Assembly (NCBI GenBank): GCA_038503075.1
Contig: JBCAML010000004.1
Span: forward strand, 2,377,149-2,441,148
Direction of reading: 5' to 3'
Source: Gyromitra esculenta
Taxonomy: Eukaryota; Ascomycota; Pezizomycetes; Pezizales; Discinaceae
DNA length: 64,000 nucleotides
Below are positions 50,720-61,646 of the stretch, piece after piece; the stretch's first letter is position 1, and every line of letters starts with the position of its first letter. Under the pieces are notes generated by a model that was not told the origin of the DNA, did no database searches, and saw only the letters and a program-made list of their open reading frames with translations. A program made the translations under genes and the position numbers.

Positions 50720-52081
50720 TTATTCCTCTACGCTCAGTCCCTCGAACCGATTAGTAGTTGAGACCGTACGAGCTGTTCCCAGGGCTTTGACGATTCTGAC
50801 AGCCTTGGGCCTCGTAGCCTTCTTTCCAGCCTTCTCTACCCCCTCAGCTTCCGCCTTCCCCACCTCCCCCGCTTTCTCCACCTTTTCAACCTCGTGATCA
50901 GTTTCCTTCAAAAGAGTAACATCCCCCTCTCCCGCTTTCTCATTCTCCTGATCAGTTTCCTTCAAAAGAGCAACATCCCCATCCACCACTTTCATCTCTC
51001 CCATCTTTGCCTCCAACCTCTCCTCCTTCGACATCACCCGCTCAACCGCGCCCCCCACGTAGCCAAAGAAGTTTAACTTTCCTAGCTCCAAGAACGTCTC
51101 AGCAGCAAACGCATCACTGAAAGTAACCCTCCACAAACTCCCATCATATCTAAATCTTCCACCCCAACGCTTGATCTGTCTCACCCGATACTGACATCCA
51201 CACTCTAGCAAATTCATACTTACCAGTTGGTTCAGATACTTTTCATCCAGCACCATCCATTCCCGCTTTTTCACAAACGCAGATTGCTTAAACGCTCCGT
51301 TCCAAGGCACGTTGCGAATAACAACTTTTGTGTCGTCGCGGTCTTCCTCCCAGCGGCGAATTTCATCAGGTGCGAAGTAAGCGCAATAGTCTTTGATGAC
51401 GTCATCGGCTTTCCAATATTGCGCAAGAGAGGCGAAATGGAGTTCGAGGAAGTGGGGGTTAGGGGAGTGGACGTGGATACTAACGAGGTGGATGTTGTGG
51501 GATGCGAAGAACTCGTACGAATGAAAAAAGTATTTCTGAAGTGCGATCTGGCGGTCTTGGTTCAGGGTTAGTAACATGCCGGCTGCGAATGGAAAAAATG
51601 TCCAGAAGCTGTCGTGTTTCCCGGTAAGTTGAAGGAAGAGCACGTGGTCTGTCTTTGCTCCATTGACTGCTTTTGGATCGAAGCTGAGGGGAGGGGTGGC
51701 TGTGTGCTTATCGTGATGGGCTTTGGTGCAGGAGTATTTGACCAGTCCAGAGACTATATCGGAACGGATTGCATTGGGGGGACTGGAGCTGGGAGATGAG
51801 AGCTGTGCCAAAACAGCAGCTGAGACGGATGCTTTGGTGCAGGACTGGCCGATGGGAACCTCCATCATCATGCTGTGAAGATCGGTGTGAAGGAGATGGA
51901 TTGGATAGGCGTGATGGAGGAGGAGGAGGAGGAGGAGGAGGAGGAGGAGGAGGAGAGAGAGATAATTTAAAGGGGTGTTGTTCGGACTACCTGTCGCCGT
52001 TTCGGAAACAGTTGAACAGAGCGATCTGGAAAGTTCTAGCGAAGTTGAATTTCTCAACGTCCATTCAATGCTTATAGACAT
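50720..52081 (-). CDS. RRM-like core protein, divergent pair member 1 (unrecognised family)
   Basis: Intronless, up to 453 residues from ATG 52081. A leucine run near residues 42-54 is encoded by a GGA/TCC microsatellite, so the real start may be the later MMMEVPIGQS (ATG 51871). The conserved core (about residues 180-345) has YFFHSYEFFASHNIHLVSIH, HFLELHFASLAQYWKADDVI, then VVIRNVPWN, a helix-like LNQLVSMNLLECGCQYRVRQ, and finally VTFSDAFAAETFLE with LNFFGY. The VIRNVP strand and the VTFSD-A-FGY block resemble RNP2- and RNP1-like strands, so an RRM-like fold is an inference. The C-terminus is Lys/Glu-rich with a repeated LLKETD motif. The paralogue at 52499-54253 shares the core. Confidence 0.7.
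   Translation of the reverse strand: MSISIEWTLRNSTSLELSRSLCSTVSETATGSPNNTPLNYLSLLLLLLLLLLLLLHHAYPIHLLHTDLHSMMMEVPIGQSCTKASVSAAVLAQLSSPSSSPPNAIRSDIVSGLVKYSCTKAHHDKHTATPPLSFDPKAVNGAKTDHVLFLQLTGKHDSFWTFFPFAAGMLLTLNQDRQIALQKYFFHSYEFFASHNIHLVSIHVHSPNPHFLELHFASLAQYWKADDVIKDYCAYFAPDEIRRWEEDRDDTKVVIRNVPWNGAFKQSAFVKKREWMVLDEKYLNQLVSMNLLECGCQYRVRQIKRWGGRFRYDGSLWRVTFSDAFAAETFLELGKLNFFGYVGGAVERVMSKEERLEAKMGEMKVVDGDVALLKETDQENEKAGEGDVTLLKETDHEVEKVEKAGEVGKAEAEGVEKAGKKATRPKAVRIVKALGTARTVSTTNRFEGLSVEE
51916..51954. repeat. GGA triplet microsatellite (13 units)
   Basis: An uninterrupted GGA run on the + strand that codes for polyleucine (CTC codons) in the minus-strand gene if translation starts at 52081. 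Confidence 0.9.
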
Positions 52082-52498
52082 CGAGGACAAAGCCTTGTCA
52101 TGCGTTTTGTTTCATTGAATTAGGCTCATCGCCATCTAGGTTGGTGGATACTCATGGACTGTCACTCGCTGCTAGATTTCTTGAATGCTTTGAGGGAGGT
52201 AGCAGCTTTGGGTTGGTCAGTGCAGTCTGTCAATTTGGTAAAGCAGTCTCTATTCTCTGTTCTTCTCTAGGTAACTATGGTGAGATTTCTGGGGCTGATT
52301 TGTCAGAGAAATTGAATTACTTGTCTGCCCATTAGGGAAATTTTTGCATCTTCCACATCTTCCTGCTGTTTTCCTTTCCTCGCTTTTCACAAAATATTTT
52401 CTCATCCTTAAAAGTCTCCTTTTCATCACCCCCCAGTGGCTCCAAAAAGAATTCTGGTCGTCAGACTCTATCATCAACTTCCTACACGCAGCGTGAAC
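52082..52498. promoter_or_regulatory. Bidirectional promoter between divergent paralogues
   Basis: A 417-bp spacer separates the two divergently transcribed RRM-like genes. It ends on the right in pyrimidine-rich leader DNA (CTTTTCATCACCCCCC) before the + gene. No other gene fits. Co-regulation is likely but inferred only from geometry. Confidence 0.55.
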
Positions 52499-54253
52499 AT
52501 GTCGAAACTAATCTATTTTGGTGACTTCCCGGAGGGAGTTTCGATCTACGGTGGAATTCCTGGGCGCAAAAACCCCATCAAGGCAGCTACAACCCCTGAG
52601 AAAGATAAACAAGAGCCAAAAAATACCGACATCTACAAAGACTCTCCCATTAGCGGTGCTGCAGTTCCCGGATGCGAAAACACTATCGAGGTGACTACAA
52701 CTTGTATCAAAGAAGAGAAAGAACAAGCAAATACCGACATCTTCAAGGAGATCCCCACCAGCCATGCTATGGTTCCTGAGTGTGAAAACTCCATCGGAGC
52801 AGCTACAGCCGTTTCTGAAGATGAACAACAACCAAGAAATACCGAGACCTGCGATGATACTCTTACAAGCCATGTCGGGGTTCTTGAGTGTGTAAACCCC
52901 ACCAAGCTAGCTACAATTATCGTCAAAGAAAATCAAGAATCAATAAATACCGACACTCGCGAGGACCTTCCCACCAACATCAATACCGAACCAACATCTA
53001 ATTTTTTCGCTATCTCCGGCCCCGAACAAACACCTAATGTTGCTATCTCCAGTCCAACTTTGAGTCACGTCAGCACTGCTGCCAGTCCTCAGACCCAGCC
53101 AGAAAATATGCTATACCTTTTGTTTACCCTTACCCACACCACGCTCTTCAACTACCTTCTATCAACCATCAGACGCGCAAACCGTAGCGAAAGCCCCATG
53201 CAATCCTTTTTCCACCTATCTAAAGACTACTTCGTCACACAAAACGTCCTCCTCCTTAGCATCAAAATTAACGACGAAAACCCACGTCTCCTCGAATTCA
53301 CCTTTGCCTCCGTCGCCGAGCGCTGGCGAGCCGATGATCTAGTTGAAGCCTATAGTAAACGATGTATGTACGGTAACATCGGGCGCTATGAAGATCACCG
53401 GAGTATGGTTATTAGAAACGTCCCAATAATTGCGTCGCTGGTTGGAGATGCGGATGGCAGGCAAGATTTCCTGGGCCGCTTCAATGGTTGGGTGAAGCTA
53501 AAGCAGAAGCATGTGCAAGATTTACTGAAGATGAATTTGATGGATGATGGGAGGGAGTATAGAATTAGGGATGTTATGTGTTATGAGAATAGGGTTGGAC
53601 AAGCTGTTCAGGCTCATAGGAATGTGTGGGTTGTCTTGTTTAGTGATCATCGTTCTGCAACGCACTTTTGGGGGAAAGGAAAATTTAACTTTTTTGGATA
53701 CCAGGATGGGATTCTGGAGTATTGGGTGTCGAAGCATGGGAAGAAGGAGGGGTGGCTGGGTAGCCGTCTTAGAACTCTGAGGATAGTTGATGTGAAGGGA
53801 TTTGAGGCGGTGGATCAACTTGGAGTGAAATTCGAAGAGAAACTGAGGAATATCAAGGAGAATGTCGAGGAGAAGGTGGGAGAGAAAGTTGAAGTCGAGG
53901 TGGAAGAGGAGGTGGTGGAGAAGGTGGAGGTGGTGGAGAAGGTGGAGAAGGTGGAGAAGGTGGAAGTGAGGGTGGAAGGTGAAGAGAAGGTTGAAGTAAA
54001 GGCGGGAGATAGGGTTGAAGTGAAGATGAAGGAAAAGGTGGATGAGAAGTTGAAGAAAAAAGGAAAACGCCCACCCCAGAAGGCATGGAAGGAAGGATTT
54101 AAGGAGGGTGGGAAACAAATTGAGGAAGATATTGAGAAAGGGGTTGAGGAAGAGGTAAGGTATAGGGAAGGGGGAGCAGGAGGGAGGCCTGGGATGAATA
54201 TGGGGAAGAAAATTGATGGGAAACCGGGAGTGAGGATTGAGAAGAAGATTTGA
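52499..54253 (+). CDS. RRM-like core protein, divergent pair member 2 (unrecognised family)
   Basis: Intronless, 584 residues from ATG 52499 (MSKLIYFGDFPEGVSIYGG). It has three parts. Residues 15-155 hold four degenerate repeats of about 35 residues (forms of VPECENSIGAAT and ending near NTDIFKEIPTSH). Residues 230-410 are the core shared with the minus-strand gene: FFHLSKDYFVTQNVLLLSIK, RLLEFTFASVAERWRADDLV, MVIRNVPI, LLKMNLMDDGREYRIRDV, VVLFSDHRSATHF and FNFFGY. From residue 440 the protein is a low-complexity Lys/Glu/Val array (VEKVEKVEKVE) and a basic end. The core again suggests an RRM-like fold, but the aromatic residues needed for RNA contact are not obvious. Nucleic-acid binding is a guess. 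Confidence 0.72.
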   Translation: MSKLIYFGDFPEGVSIYGGIPGRKNPIKAATTPEKDKQEPKNTDIYKDSPISGAAVPGCENTIEVTTTCIKEEKEQANTDIFKEIPTSHAMVPECENSIGAATAVSEDEQQPRNTETCDDTLTSHVGVLECVNPTKLATIIVKENQESINTDTREDLPTNINTEPTSNFFAISGPEQTPNVAISSPTLSHVSTAASPQTQPENMLYLLFTLTHTTLFNYLLSTIRRANRSESPMQSFFHLSKDYFVTQNVLLLSIKINDENPRLLEFTFASVAERWRADDLVEAYSKRCMYGNIGRYEDHRSMVIRNVPIIASLVGDADGRQDFLGRFNGWVKLKQKHVQDLLKMNLMDDGREYRIRDVMCYENRVGQAVQAHRNVWVVLFSDHRSATHFWGKGKFNFFGYQDGILEYWVSKHGKKEGWLGSRLRTLRIVDVKGFEAVDQLGVKFEEKLRNIKENVEEKVGEKVEVEVEEEVVEKVEVVEKVEKVEKVEVRVEGEEKVEVKAGDRVEVKMKEKVDEKLKKKGKRPPQKAWKEGFKEGGKQIEEDIEKGVEEEVRYREGGAGGRPGMNMGKKIDGKPGVRIEKKI

Positions 54254-55331
54254 GAGGATAAGAAGGGGTTCGTGAAGGGGCTGGGGAGAGTTAGGGGAAA
54301 AGCTGGGTGTGAGTTTGGAGGGCGAGGAAAAGATAGGAGCATATCTGAGATGTCAAACTAAGAGCATATGCAATCAAATAGTGTATGTACGATAGGATTT
54401 GGGTACTTCGGGTGTTAGCCGCACTATTATGTTTAGCTCGCAATTTATCAGGTTAGCTAACGAGTGATAATGTGTGATATGGAAGTAACTTGAGCGTCAG
54501 ATTTTGTTAGGTACGTCTGCAATGACCTTATATTCTACGGAGATTCGCGAGTTTGAAACTTAACACACTTATACATGCTGGGCTTTACCATAGTATCGTT
54601 CTGGCTGGGCTGGTTGGCCGTCGCTTAGTTTATCGTCCCAAGATGCGATGGGTGAGTGACCATATCGACCAGGAAGAAGCCAAGAAAATAGGAAATTCAC
54701 ACCTAGAGGTAAGCTTCCTGGTGAACAAGGCTTGATCAGAGAGAGATTTTACAGAAGTAGAGAAGCACGTGGAAGGTCTAAAATTAAGTGTTTGGATTTT
54801 AAATGTTTAGAGCCTGCGGAAAGACACCAGCAGCCAAAAGCCCAATCACACCACTGTTGGCTATCGGGCTTGCTCTGCTGCATATATCTATGTCTTTAGA
54901 AGCTCTACATTGATTCCAACTAACTTGAGGGTCATAGGTGGTAAACTCATACTGAGTATTGCTTCGAAGTAGGTGTAACTAATTGTATCTAGGGATATCG
55001 GTAGTGTATCTATCACAATGGCGAAAGGAGCAGCCGTCAACCCTAACCCTACCACGATAGCTGCACTGTTCCTGAGTCTATTCTCAGGGACCTGTTAGGT
55101 GCAAAACACACACACACACACATCCGCATGGCCTGAAGCCGTGATGGATTTCTCGGCGAATGATCTGAGGCGGCGCTGATCCGAACTATACTCCAATAGT
55201 GGTAGTAACCCGACACCGCCCACTTCCCCTGCTTGCGCGCGACAGCCCTTCGTCCCTCTTCACCATGTCCCATCTTGATGGTTCACTCCTACTTTCACAC
55301 CAAACCCAAGTCTCCTCCGCTCCGATAGACA
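54254..55331. other. Intergenic, promoter of the mannosyltransferase
   Basis: No gene. Includes one CGAGTGATAAT motif (54461-54471) and a CA microsatellite (about 55107-55121). Confidence 0.5.
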
Positions 55332-57227
55332 ATGTCCTCACCACCCTCGAAACCTTTGCTAATGTCTTCCTCATTTGAAGATGTTCACTCCTACGAGCTC
55401 TCGCAGCCCTCGTCTATGGCTCCAATAGCTGACGACGACTCTGAATTCGACGACTTCGAAGCTTTATCTCCAGCCCACGGTCTCCTAGGCTCACCCAGGG
55501 CCCGAAATAAACGACCCGGTTCATCGTCGCCTCTACCGAGAGTATGCACGTCGTGCGCGCCGCAGGTACGACTGTTTTTTCGGCGCACGGCGGGCGTGCG
55601 ACATCGGTGCGCGCTGCTTGGGATTGTGATCCTGGCTGGGATTGGTTGTTTGCTCGTGTTTACGTTCATATTTAATCCGAGCTACACACATAACCAGTAC
55701 CCGTCGAATTATAATGTTGTCATGGAGAGCGTAAAGAAGGGCGGCGGGAAGAATCCAGAAGGGTTTTGGAGGAAGGAGGCTTCGGCAATGAAAAAGGCGA
55801 CTGTCACGGGGAGGGGGAATCCGAATAAGGCAAAGGTGTTTATTGCAGCGAATATCGTGGATGCACAACTGGTAGCGGGTGCATGGGGGGATGCTGTGAT
55901 GGAGCTGATGGACCTTTTGGGGGAGGAGAATGTGTTTTTGAGTGAGTTCTCTTTCCAGAACTCAGCGATATATATTCATTCTTTGCTCTGCGGGATAATT
56001 TTTCAGCGGGCTTTACGGTAGATCCATGTTTGCTTTTCTATGTTTACTAAAAACCTTCTAGGCGTCTTCGAGAACGACTCTGGCTTGACCACCCGCAATG
56101 CCCTCAGCGATCTCGACAACATCATAACCACACGCATGCCCTCTGCCGGGCATGCCATAGTCTCCACCACCGTGACCCTCAAGTCGCTGCCGCGCGTCAA
56201 GCTCCCCTCTGGCGAAACCTACATAAAACGCATAACCTACCTCTCAGAGCTGCGCAACCGAGCCATGCTCCCACTCGTCAGCTCCATCCCCTCACTGAAA
56301 CGATGGAACCAGACCAAACCATTCCACGCACGGGATAACCAAGCCGAGTGGGAAACTGAACCCGGCTTCATCCTCGACCCTGATATGGCTCCGGGGATGC
56401 CGCAGCAGTGGGTAGAAAATCCGGAGGAGTTCAAGAGGGTATTGTTTTTGAACGATGTTGTGTTTGATCCAGTACAGGCACTGCATTTGCTGTTCTCGAC
56501 GAATAATGGCGAGTATACGGCGGCGTGTGGACTCGACTTTATCAATCCGTTCAAGTACTACGACACGTTTGCAACGAGGGATATCGACGGCTATAATCTC
56601 GGAGTTCCGTTTTTCCCATACTTTGCTCCCGGAAGGAGTAGGCCGTTCGTCGAAGCAGGTAGCGACGCAGTACCGGTTAAGAGCTGTTGGGGTGGTATTA
56701 TAGCGTTCGACGCGGGTGTGTTTCTAAACAATAGTTCAGAGAAGCATGACCAGACAGCCCAAGATGGCAATGGCAGTAAGAAAAGGGATGCTGAGATAAT
56801 CCCTTGGAATACCACACCTAATCCTTCTCATCGCCCTGTTCTCTTTCGTTCAGAAAAGGCTCCCTTTTGGGACGCTTCGGAGTGCTGCCTCATCCACGCT
56901 GACATCGCCGACCCTAACCACACTTTCATCAACCCATTCGTCCGCGTGGCGTACAGCGAATCCACCTTCGTGTGGCTTCCTGCCATCAAGCGCATCGAGC
57001 GATTATTTCGCGTCCCGCACCTCCTACTCGCGAAGGCACTGAGCATGCCCTGGAGTGGTGAGAAGAGGGAGGATGGCGGAGCCGGCTTCTGCGGGAGTCG
57101 AAAGTTGCTGATAATGAGGGAGAGCGAACCTGGAACGAGGGCTCCAGAAGGGAAGAAATGGGAAGGATTACCAGTACCAAAGACTGGGGATGTGGGCGTT
57201 GGCGTTGGCGTTGGCGTTGGGAGATAG
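55332..57227 (+). CDS. GT69 / CAP59-type alpha-mannosyltransferase, type II membrane protein
   Basis: Exons 55332-55941 and 56062-57227, 591 residues; the 120-nt phase-1 intron (GTGAGT, CTTCTAG) interrupts NVFLSVFENDSG. A cytosolic tail of about 92 residues is followed by a signal-anchor (residues 93-114, GIVILAGIGCLLVFTFIF), placing the enzyme in the Golgi with its catalytic part in the lumen. Conserved blocks of the CAP59/CMT1 family are present: VFIAANIVDAQLV, VFENDSG, ELRNRAMLPL, FLNDVVFDP (about 330), YTAACGLDF, SCWGGIIAFDAG (about 410), FRS and SECCLIHADI (about 475), NPFVRVAY. The cryptococcal relative CMT1 is an alpha-1,3-mannosyltransferase. The acceptor here is unknown. The C-terminus ends in a GV repeat from a GGCGTT microsatellite. 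Confidence 0.9.
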
Positions 57228-57772
57228 GAGAAAGGCGTGATGAGCTTGATTTGTATTGGGATATTGGGAATCGTTAGATTTTTCGTGTAGCACTTTGTTT
57301 TGGGTTCTGGTTGCATTACAAGTTTTGTTGGCTTGGAAAGGGATTCCGTTGGAGGGCTTTTTTTACTATGATTTTTCAGTTTTTTTTTTTTGCTTGGAGG
57401 GAGTTGGAAGAGATGTGAAACGATATTGATTGATGTACTTTTTAATACCCGAAAAGAACTTTTTCTGTTATTTTTTCTGGCGTTTTTGGTTCTTTTCAGT
57501 GTACTATACTTCTTGTATCCAACAAATCTAAAGTAGCAGTACCTCACGACATGACGTTCGCTCTCTTTTGTTATCAAATTATTTTTTATAACTCATTTTT
57601 CCCGAAAAAGCCTGAAAAAAAGGCTGTTTTTCAGCATTTGGGGACTTTATCACAGCCAAGAGAGCTAACTGCACCCTGTCAAGTTAACAATGTGTCCCTT
57701 TGATACCTAGCTTCGGATTTTGATGATATCATTTACTGGGTTAGGTATCGTATTTACTTGGGTAATTGGCTA

Positions 57773-57936
57773 AGTCCGGTATCTCCGAGGTACTTGTTCC
57801 GGCTGGCGAGTTCTGTATAGAGCTTTTGTGCTCCCAGGATTCAGGGCACGACGTTGCAACGACCAGCAGCCTCTGAAGTACTTGCGCACAACGTGTAGTT
57901 TGCTGGTTGTTACAAGTACCTTGGAGATACTGGACT
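57773..57936. mobile_element. Candidate MITE (164 bp) with ~25-bp inverted ends
   Basis: The left end AGTCCGGTATCTCCGAGGTA pairs with the right end TACCTTGGAGATACTGGACT, and TA flanks both ends. Non-coding. It lies directly before a second inverted-repeat element. Confidence 0.7.
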
Positions 57937-57956
57937 TAGCTACAATGGTTCACGGG

Positions 57957-58093
57957 GGGACGACGAATCCTGTCTAATGGCGAGCAGGGATTTTCACAGT
58001 ATATTTGAGTACGAAGCTGCAGAGTTATCATCTCAACCTGGCTATCTATTGGCCTAAAACCTTTGTTCGCCATTAGACGGGATTCGCCGTCAC
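57957..58093. mobile_element. Candidate MITE (about 137 bp) with ~27-bp inverted ends
   Basis: GACGAATCCTGTCTAATGGC near 57961 pairs with its inverse GCCATTAGACGGGATTCGCC near 58069. The exact ends and target duplication are not clear. Non-coding. Confidence 0.55.
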
Positions 58094-59348
58094 CCTATGA
58101 ACGACTGTAATTATCTGCTAATTTTTGGTGGTGGTTTCTTTAAAAACATATGGCGCACGTAGAGAAAGTGTTGGAATAAGGTGCTCTCACCTACAATACT
58201 ATTGTAACGGTACATTCGGAGTAACGCGGATGGATGTTTAGCCGACGGAGGATTTACTTTGTATTAGCCCGACGGGCATATTTCCTTGTGGTAACGAAAT
58301 TGTTGAATGAAGAACAAGGAGTATTTAGTTGGGGGATTTCAGTAGTTAAATCAGTCATTTATTCTCTACACTATCTTACAACGTTTCAAAAGAAAGATTA
58401 TAATCCTACGCTAAAAGGGATACATGCCCTCTGCGTTAGGATCTTTCACTCAACTCCACACGCAGCCCCAATCGAATGAGGTATGGAACACCACTGTCTT
58501 ACAAATAGTGTCAAGCGTCCCACATAATGTAGTCCCATCTTCCCTCCAAAGCCTGCTACCATTGATAATCCTACCATTGATGCTTCTCAAGGTACTTCCT
58601 ATCAAGAATTTACCGTCTGATACCTTTTACACATATACTTGCCTCAAGTAATGGAATACGATACTATTTCTCCCTGCGTATATCTCATCATGATCACAGC
58701 ACTTCTTGGAACGTTCCACATCAAGCTTTTTACACCCAAAAGTGAGGTCTAATTCTGCCACAGCCACAAAATTCCTTGCCCTATACAAAGCTAGTTAGTG
58801 TTTAGACTATGCTGCTAAGACTATTTAGCTTTGCTTGTGTAGTTTGCTCTATTGTGCAACTCAGAATTAGAGTTCAAAAAGGCGGTCGAGGTCTAAAACT
58901 GCGCGTGCCATGGTCTGGAAATCGCGAAAATAGGCCTTTTTTCAGTGGCCCTAAAATGACACCGGCAGCCCCCTGAATCACCACAAAAGCTTCTAAACAA
59001 TTGTAAATGGTCTAGAGAAGCTCCCCAACCGTTGTTCGTATATATCTTATTTATCTACTGCTTATAGGGGCTCTCAGAGTAAGAAACGTCTCAGGCGATC
59101 GGTTTGATGATCAGGTATATATGAGGTGAAATATCTTGTGCTAGATCTAGGGGTTCAGTGTTTAAGTACGGGCAGGCGCAATTGATCTTCACAACTCATT
59201 CCTAGGTCAGTTTGGGTTTCTTTTGCGCTTTTGAGATCTTTCATTAATTGATTACATTACATTCTCGAGGTTTTTTGTTTGAAGCTCGAAGATTTAAGAT
59301 TTAAGATTTAAGATCTAGAGCTGGTCTTGGATCTCATGGGCTGCAGTA

Positions 59349-61646
59349 CTAACTCATGACCAAGTCTCTGATAACTGGATTATTAACTCTTACCTTGCTG
59401 CGGCGCTTCGGTAACCAGCCCCCGAGGTCCCTGGTTCTTGGTTTCCTGAATACGCTGTCTAGACCCTCGAGCGTTTTCCCTTTTGTTTCAGGAACGAATC
59501 TGAGACTATTAGTAAGCTCTCTGATAGTTCTGTAGCCTCTAATTCACTTACAGGAAAATAAGGAAGAAGCCAATAAAGTTCCATGCCGCGTAAAATCCAA
59601 ACGTTCCTTGTGGCTTAAAAACGTCCAACATTGGCGGTAACGTGATGGCAACAGCAAAGTTAAGGAACCATGTCACACTTGTGCTCCAGGACATACCGAT
59701 ATCTCGAAGATGGAGGGGATAGCATTCAGCAGAGTATACGAAGGGTACTGGACCTTCGCCAGGGCTGTAGGCAGCAGCGAACAAGAACTAGTCGTATGCG
59801 TTAACACTCGCCCTACTTATGAAAAGAGCGATGATAGACTTTCGTACTATCCCAACAGAGACGAGTGCTATCCTTGTGGGTCCATGGGCGTTGAAAGATA
59901 ATCCGACGAATAAGAGAAAAACTGCCATCATAGGAAATGTGAGGAGCAGAAGATTTCTTCGTCCAAATGTATCAATGGTCCAAATTGCGGGAAGCGCGAA
60001 TAAGAAGTTCAAGATCCCAAAACCCATCGACGTTAATAAGGCTTGCCGATCAGTAAAGTCGTGTTTTACTAAAATATGGGAGGAATACTTGGTTGAGCCG
60101 TAGTGTTAGCAAAGTCATCTAAATTCTGAAGCGGCGAAGGAAGGGAGGTGAGCATGATACAGAGGCCAAGTATAGATGTGTCATGGTTAGCTGTCTCTTC
60201 TAGTTCCGACTGAAATAAACTTAAACTTACATAAACTATGATGTTCACACCACCCAGCTGCTGTAAAGCCATAACGATTGTACTGGCTCTCAGAGCGCGC
60301 CAGTTCCGCGGCACCGTAAAAAGCTCCTTCCAACGCCCGAACGCCCCTTTTTCTTTTAACTTCTTGCGAACTTTTTTTTCGGCATCGAGCGACGCATGAA
60401 TTTGCAGCAAGTCCCTTGCAGCTTGCAATTCTGTTCCTCTTAGAGATTTGAGAGCCCGAAATGCATCGTCAAAGCGGCCTTTACCTATCAACCATCTAAA
60501 AAATAGTCAGGAAATTACGCGTATTTTGGGTAATACTAAGTCACTGAACTGCGAGGTCGCACTACCTTGGAGATTCGGGGCAGAAAAATATGCATGCGCA
60601 AACTACCAAGGGAAAGACCATCGGGCTAGCTATCATTAAACGCCAATTCAAACCACGAATCTTTGCAGAAATTTGTCAACCATATACCCATAATCAGCGC
60701 TAGATTGAGGGAAACGCACTGTATCTGACTTGACGTTATAAAAAGCAACGCCTGCCAAAAAACCTAACATGATCCCAAAAGCCACCCACATTTGCCACAT
60801 CATCGTCAGGGCCCCCCTGATTGCAGCGGGGCTACTTTCGGCCGCATAAATAGGCACCGTCGCACTTTTTGGACCTATCCCAAGCCCAAGCACAAGTCTT
60901 GCAATAAACATATGCCACCAGCTGTTTGTAAAGCCTTGCCAAAGACAAGAAACTGATGATATCACACAAGCAATGAATATTGTGCCTCGCCTACCGAATC
61001 TTTTGTTCATTGGTTCTGTGAGCCTAATTTTTGTCAGTATCGATCTTACGGTGACATTTCCTCGCTGAAGAACCAAGGTACGGGCAAAATTTACCAGCAA
61101 CCCACAAATGCACAAGATAGATACGGGGCTGCATTTAAAAGGCCCAGGAAACTGTCATGTCGAAGCTCTTTTCCGTTTATACCAAAATGTTCCCCGTAAA
61201 ACACTTGAGCTGCATGCGGAACCATTAGTGGCGGTATTTCTTTTGCAACGTGAAGTATACCTAAACTACTTACCTCCGTTTACTGCAGTCTCGTCCATGC
61301 CTTGGACCGCTGCAGACATACTACACACAACAACAAGAAAGAAAAGAGTGCGCGAAATGTCCCATTTGTTTTTTTCCTCTTTCAAAGCGGTGGCCTCGGC
61401 TTCCGTTAACTTCAAATTCGGATCTCCGTTTGCAGATAACTCTTCGAAAATATTGGGCCGCTGTGCTAAAATTGCCCCACTTTCGAACGTGGACAGTAGC
61501 TCGTTTCCCAGTCCAGCCATTTGGAGAAAATCGCGGGCATAAGTGCGAAGCTGTTCGTCGCTATAGCCATGGAAAGGGTCCGCAATAGCGTTGATATAAT
61601 TCTGCTCCTCAAGAGAAGGGACTTCGACCTCACCCTGTTCGGCCAT
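59349..61646 (-). CDS. MFS sugar porter family transporter
   Basis: Eight exons on the minus strand: 61646-61274, 61209-61095, 61023-60720, 60660-60566, 60495-60231, 60087-59848, 59787-59552 and 59499-59349. All are GT-AG with consistent phases, giving 592 residues. Sugar-porter signatures are present in order: GMDETAVNGAQVFYGEHFG in TM1, RFGRRGT after TM2, FIARLVLGLGIG in TM4, PESPRWLIGKGR after TM6, QQLGGVNIIVYYSS in TM7, IDTFGRRNL after TM8, EGPVPFVYSAECYPLHLRD in TM10 and VPETKGKTLEGLD after TM12. A cytosolic N-terminal region of about 100 residues precedes TM1. The family imports sugars or polyols by proton symport at the plasma membrane; the exact substrate cannot be read from sequence. 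ATG 61646 (MAEQGEVEVPSLEEQ) is the chosen start. The last 15 residues could be altered by one more small intron. Confidence 0.92.

Larger units (their letters stand above)
57228..59348. other. Intergenic with two inverted-repeat elements
   Basis: No gene. Contains the elements at 57773-57936 and about 57957-58093. Near 59287-59311 the unit GATTTAA is repeated four times. Confidence 0.55.

Noticed and set aside
53522..54342. Long minus-strand frames rich in Phe, Ser, Pro and Leu-His
   Set aside because: Antisense reading of the Lys/Glu/Val repeat array of the + strand gene.
60069..60230. Apparent frame break in the sugar transporter suggesting a pseudogene
   Set aside because: A 143-nt GT-AG intron (60088-60230) restores the conserved VYYSS motif and the following frame, so the gene looks intact.
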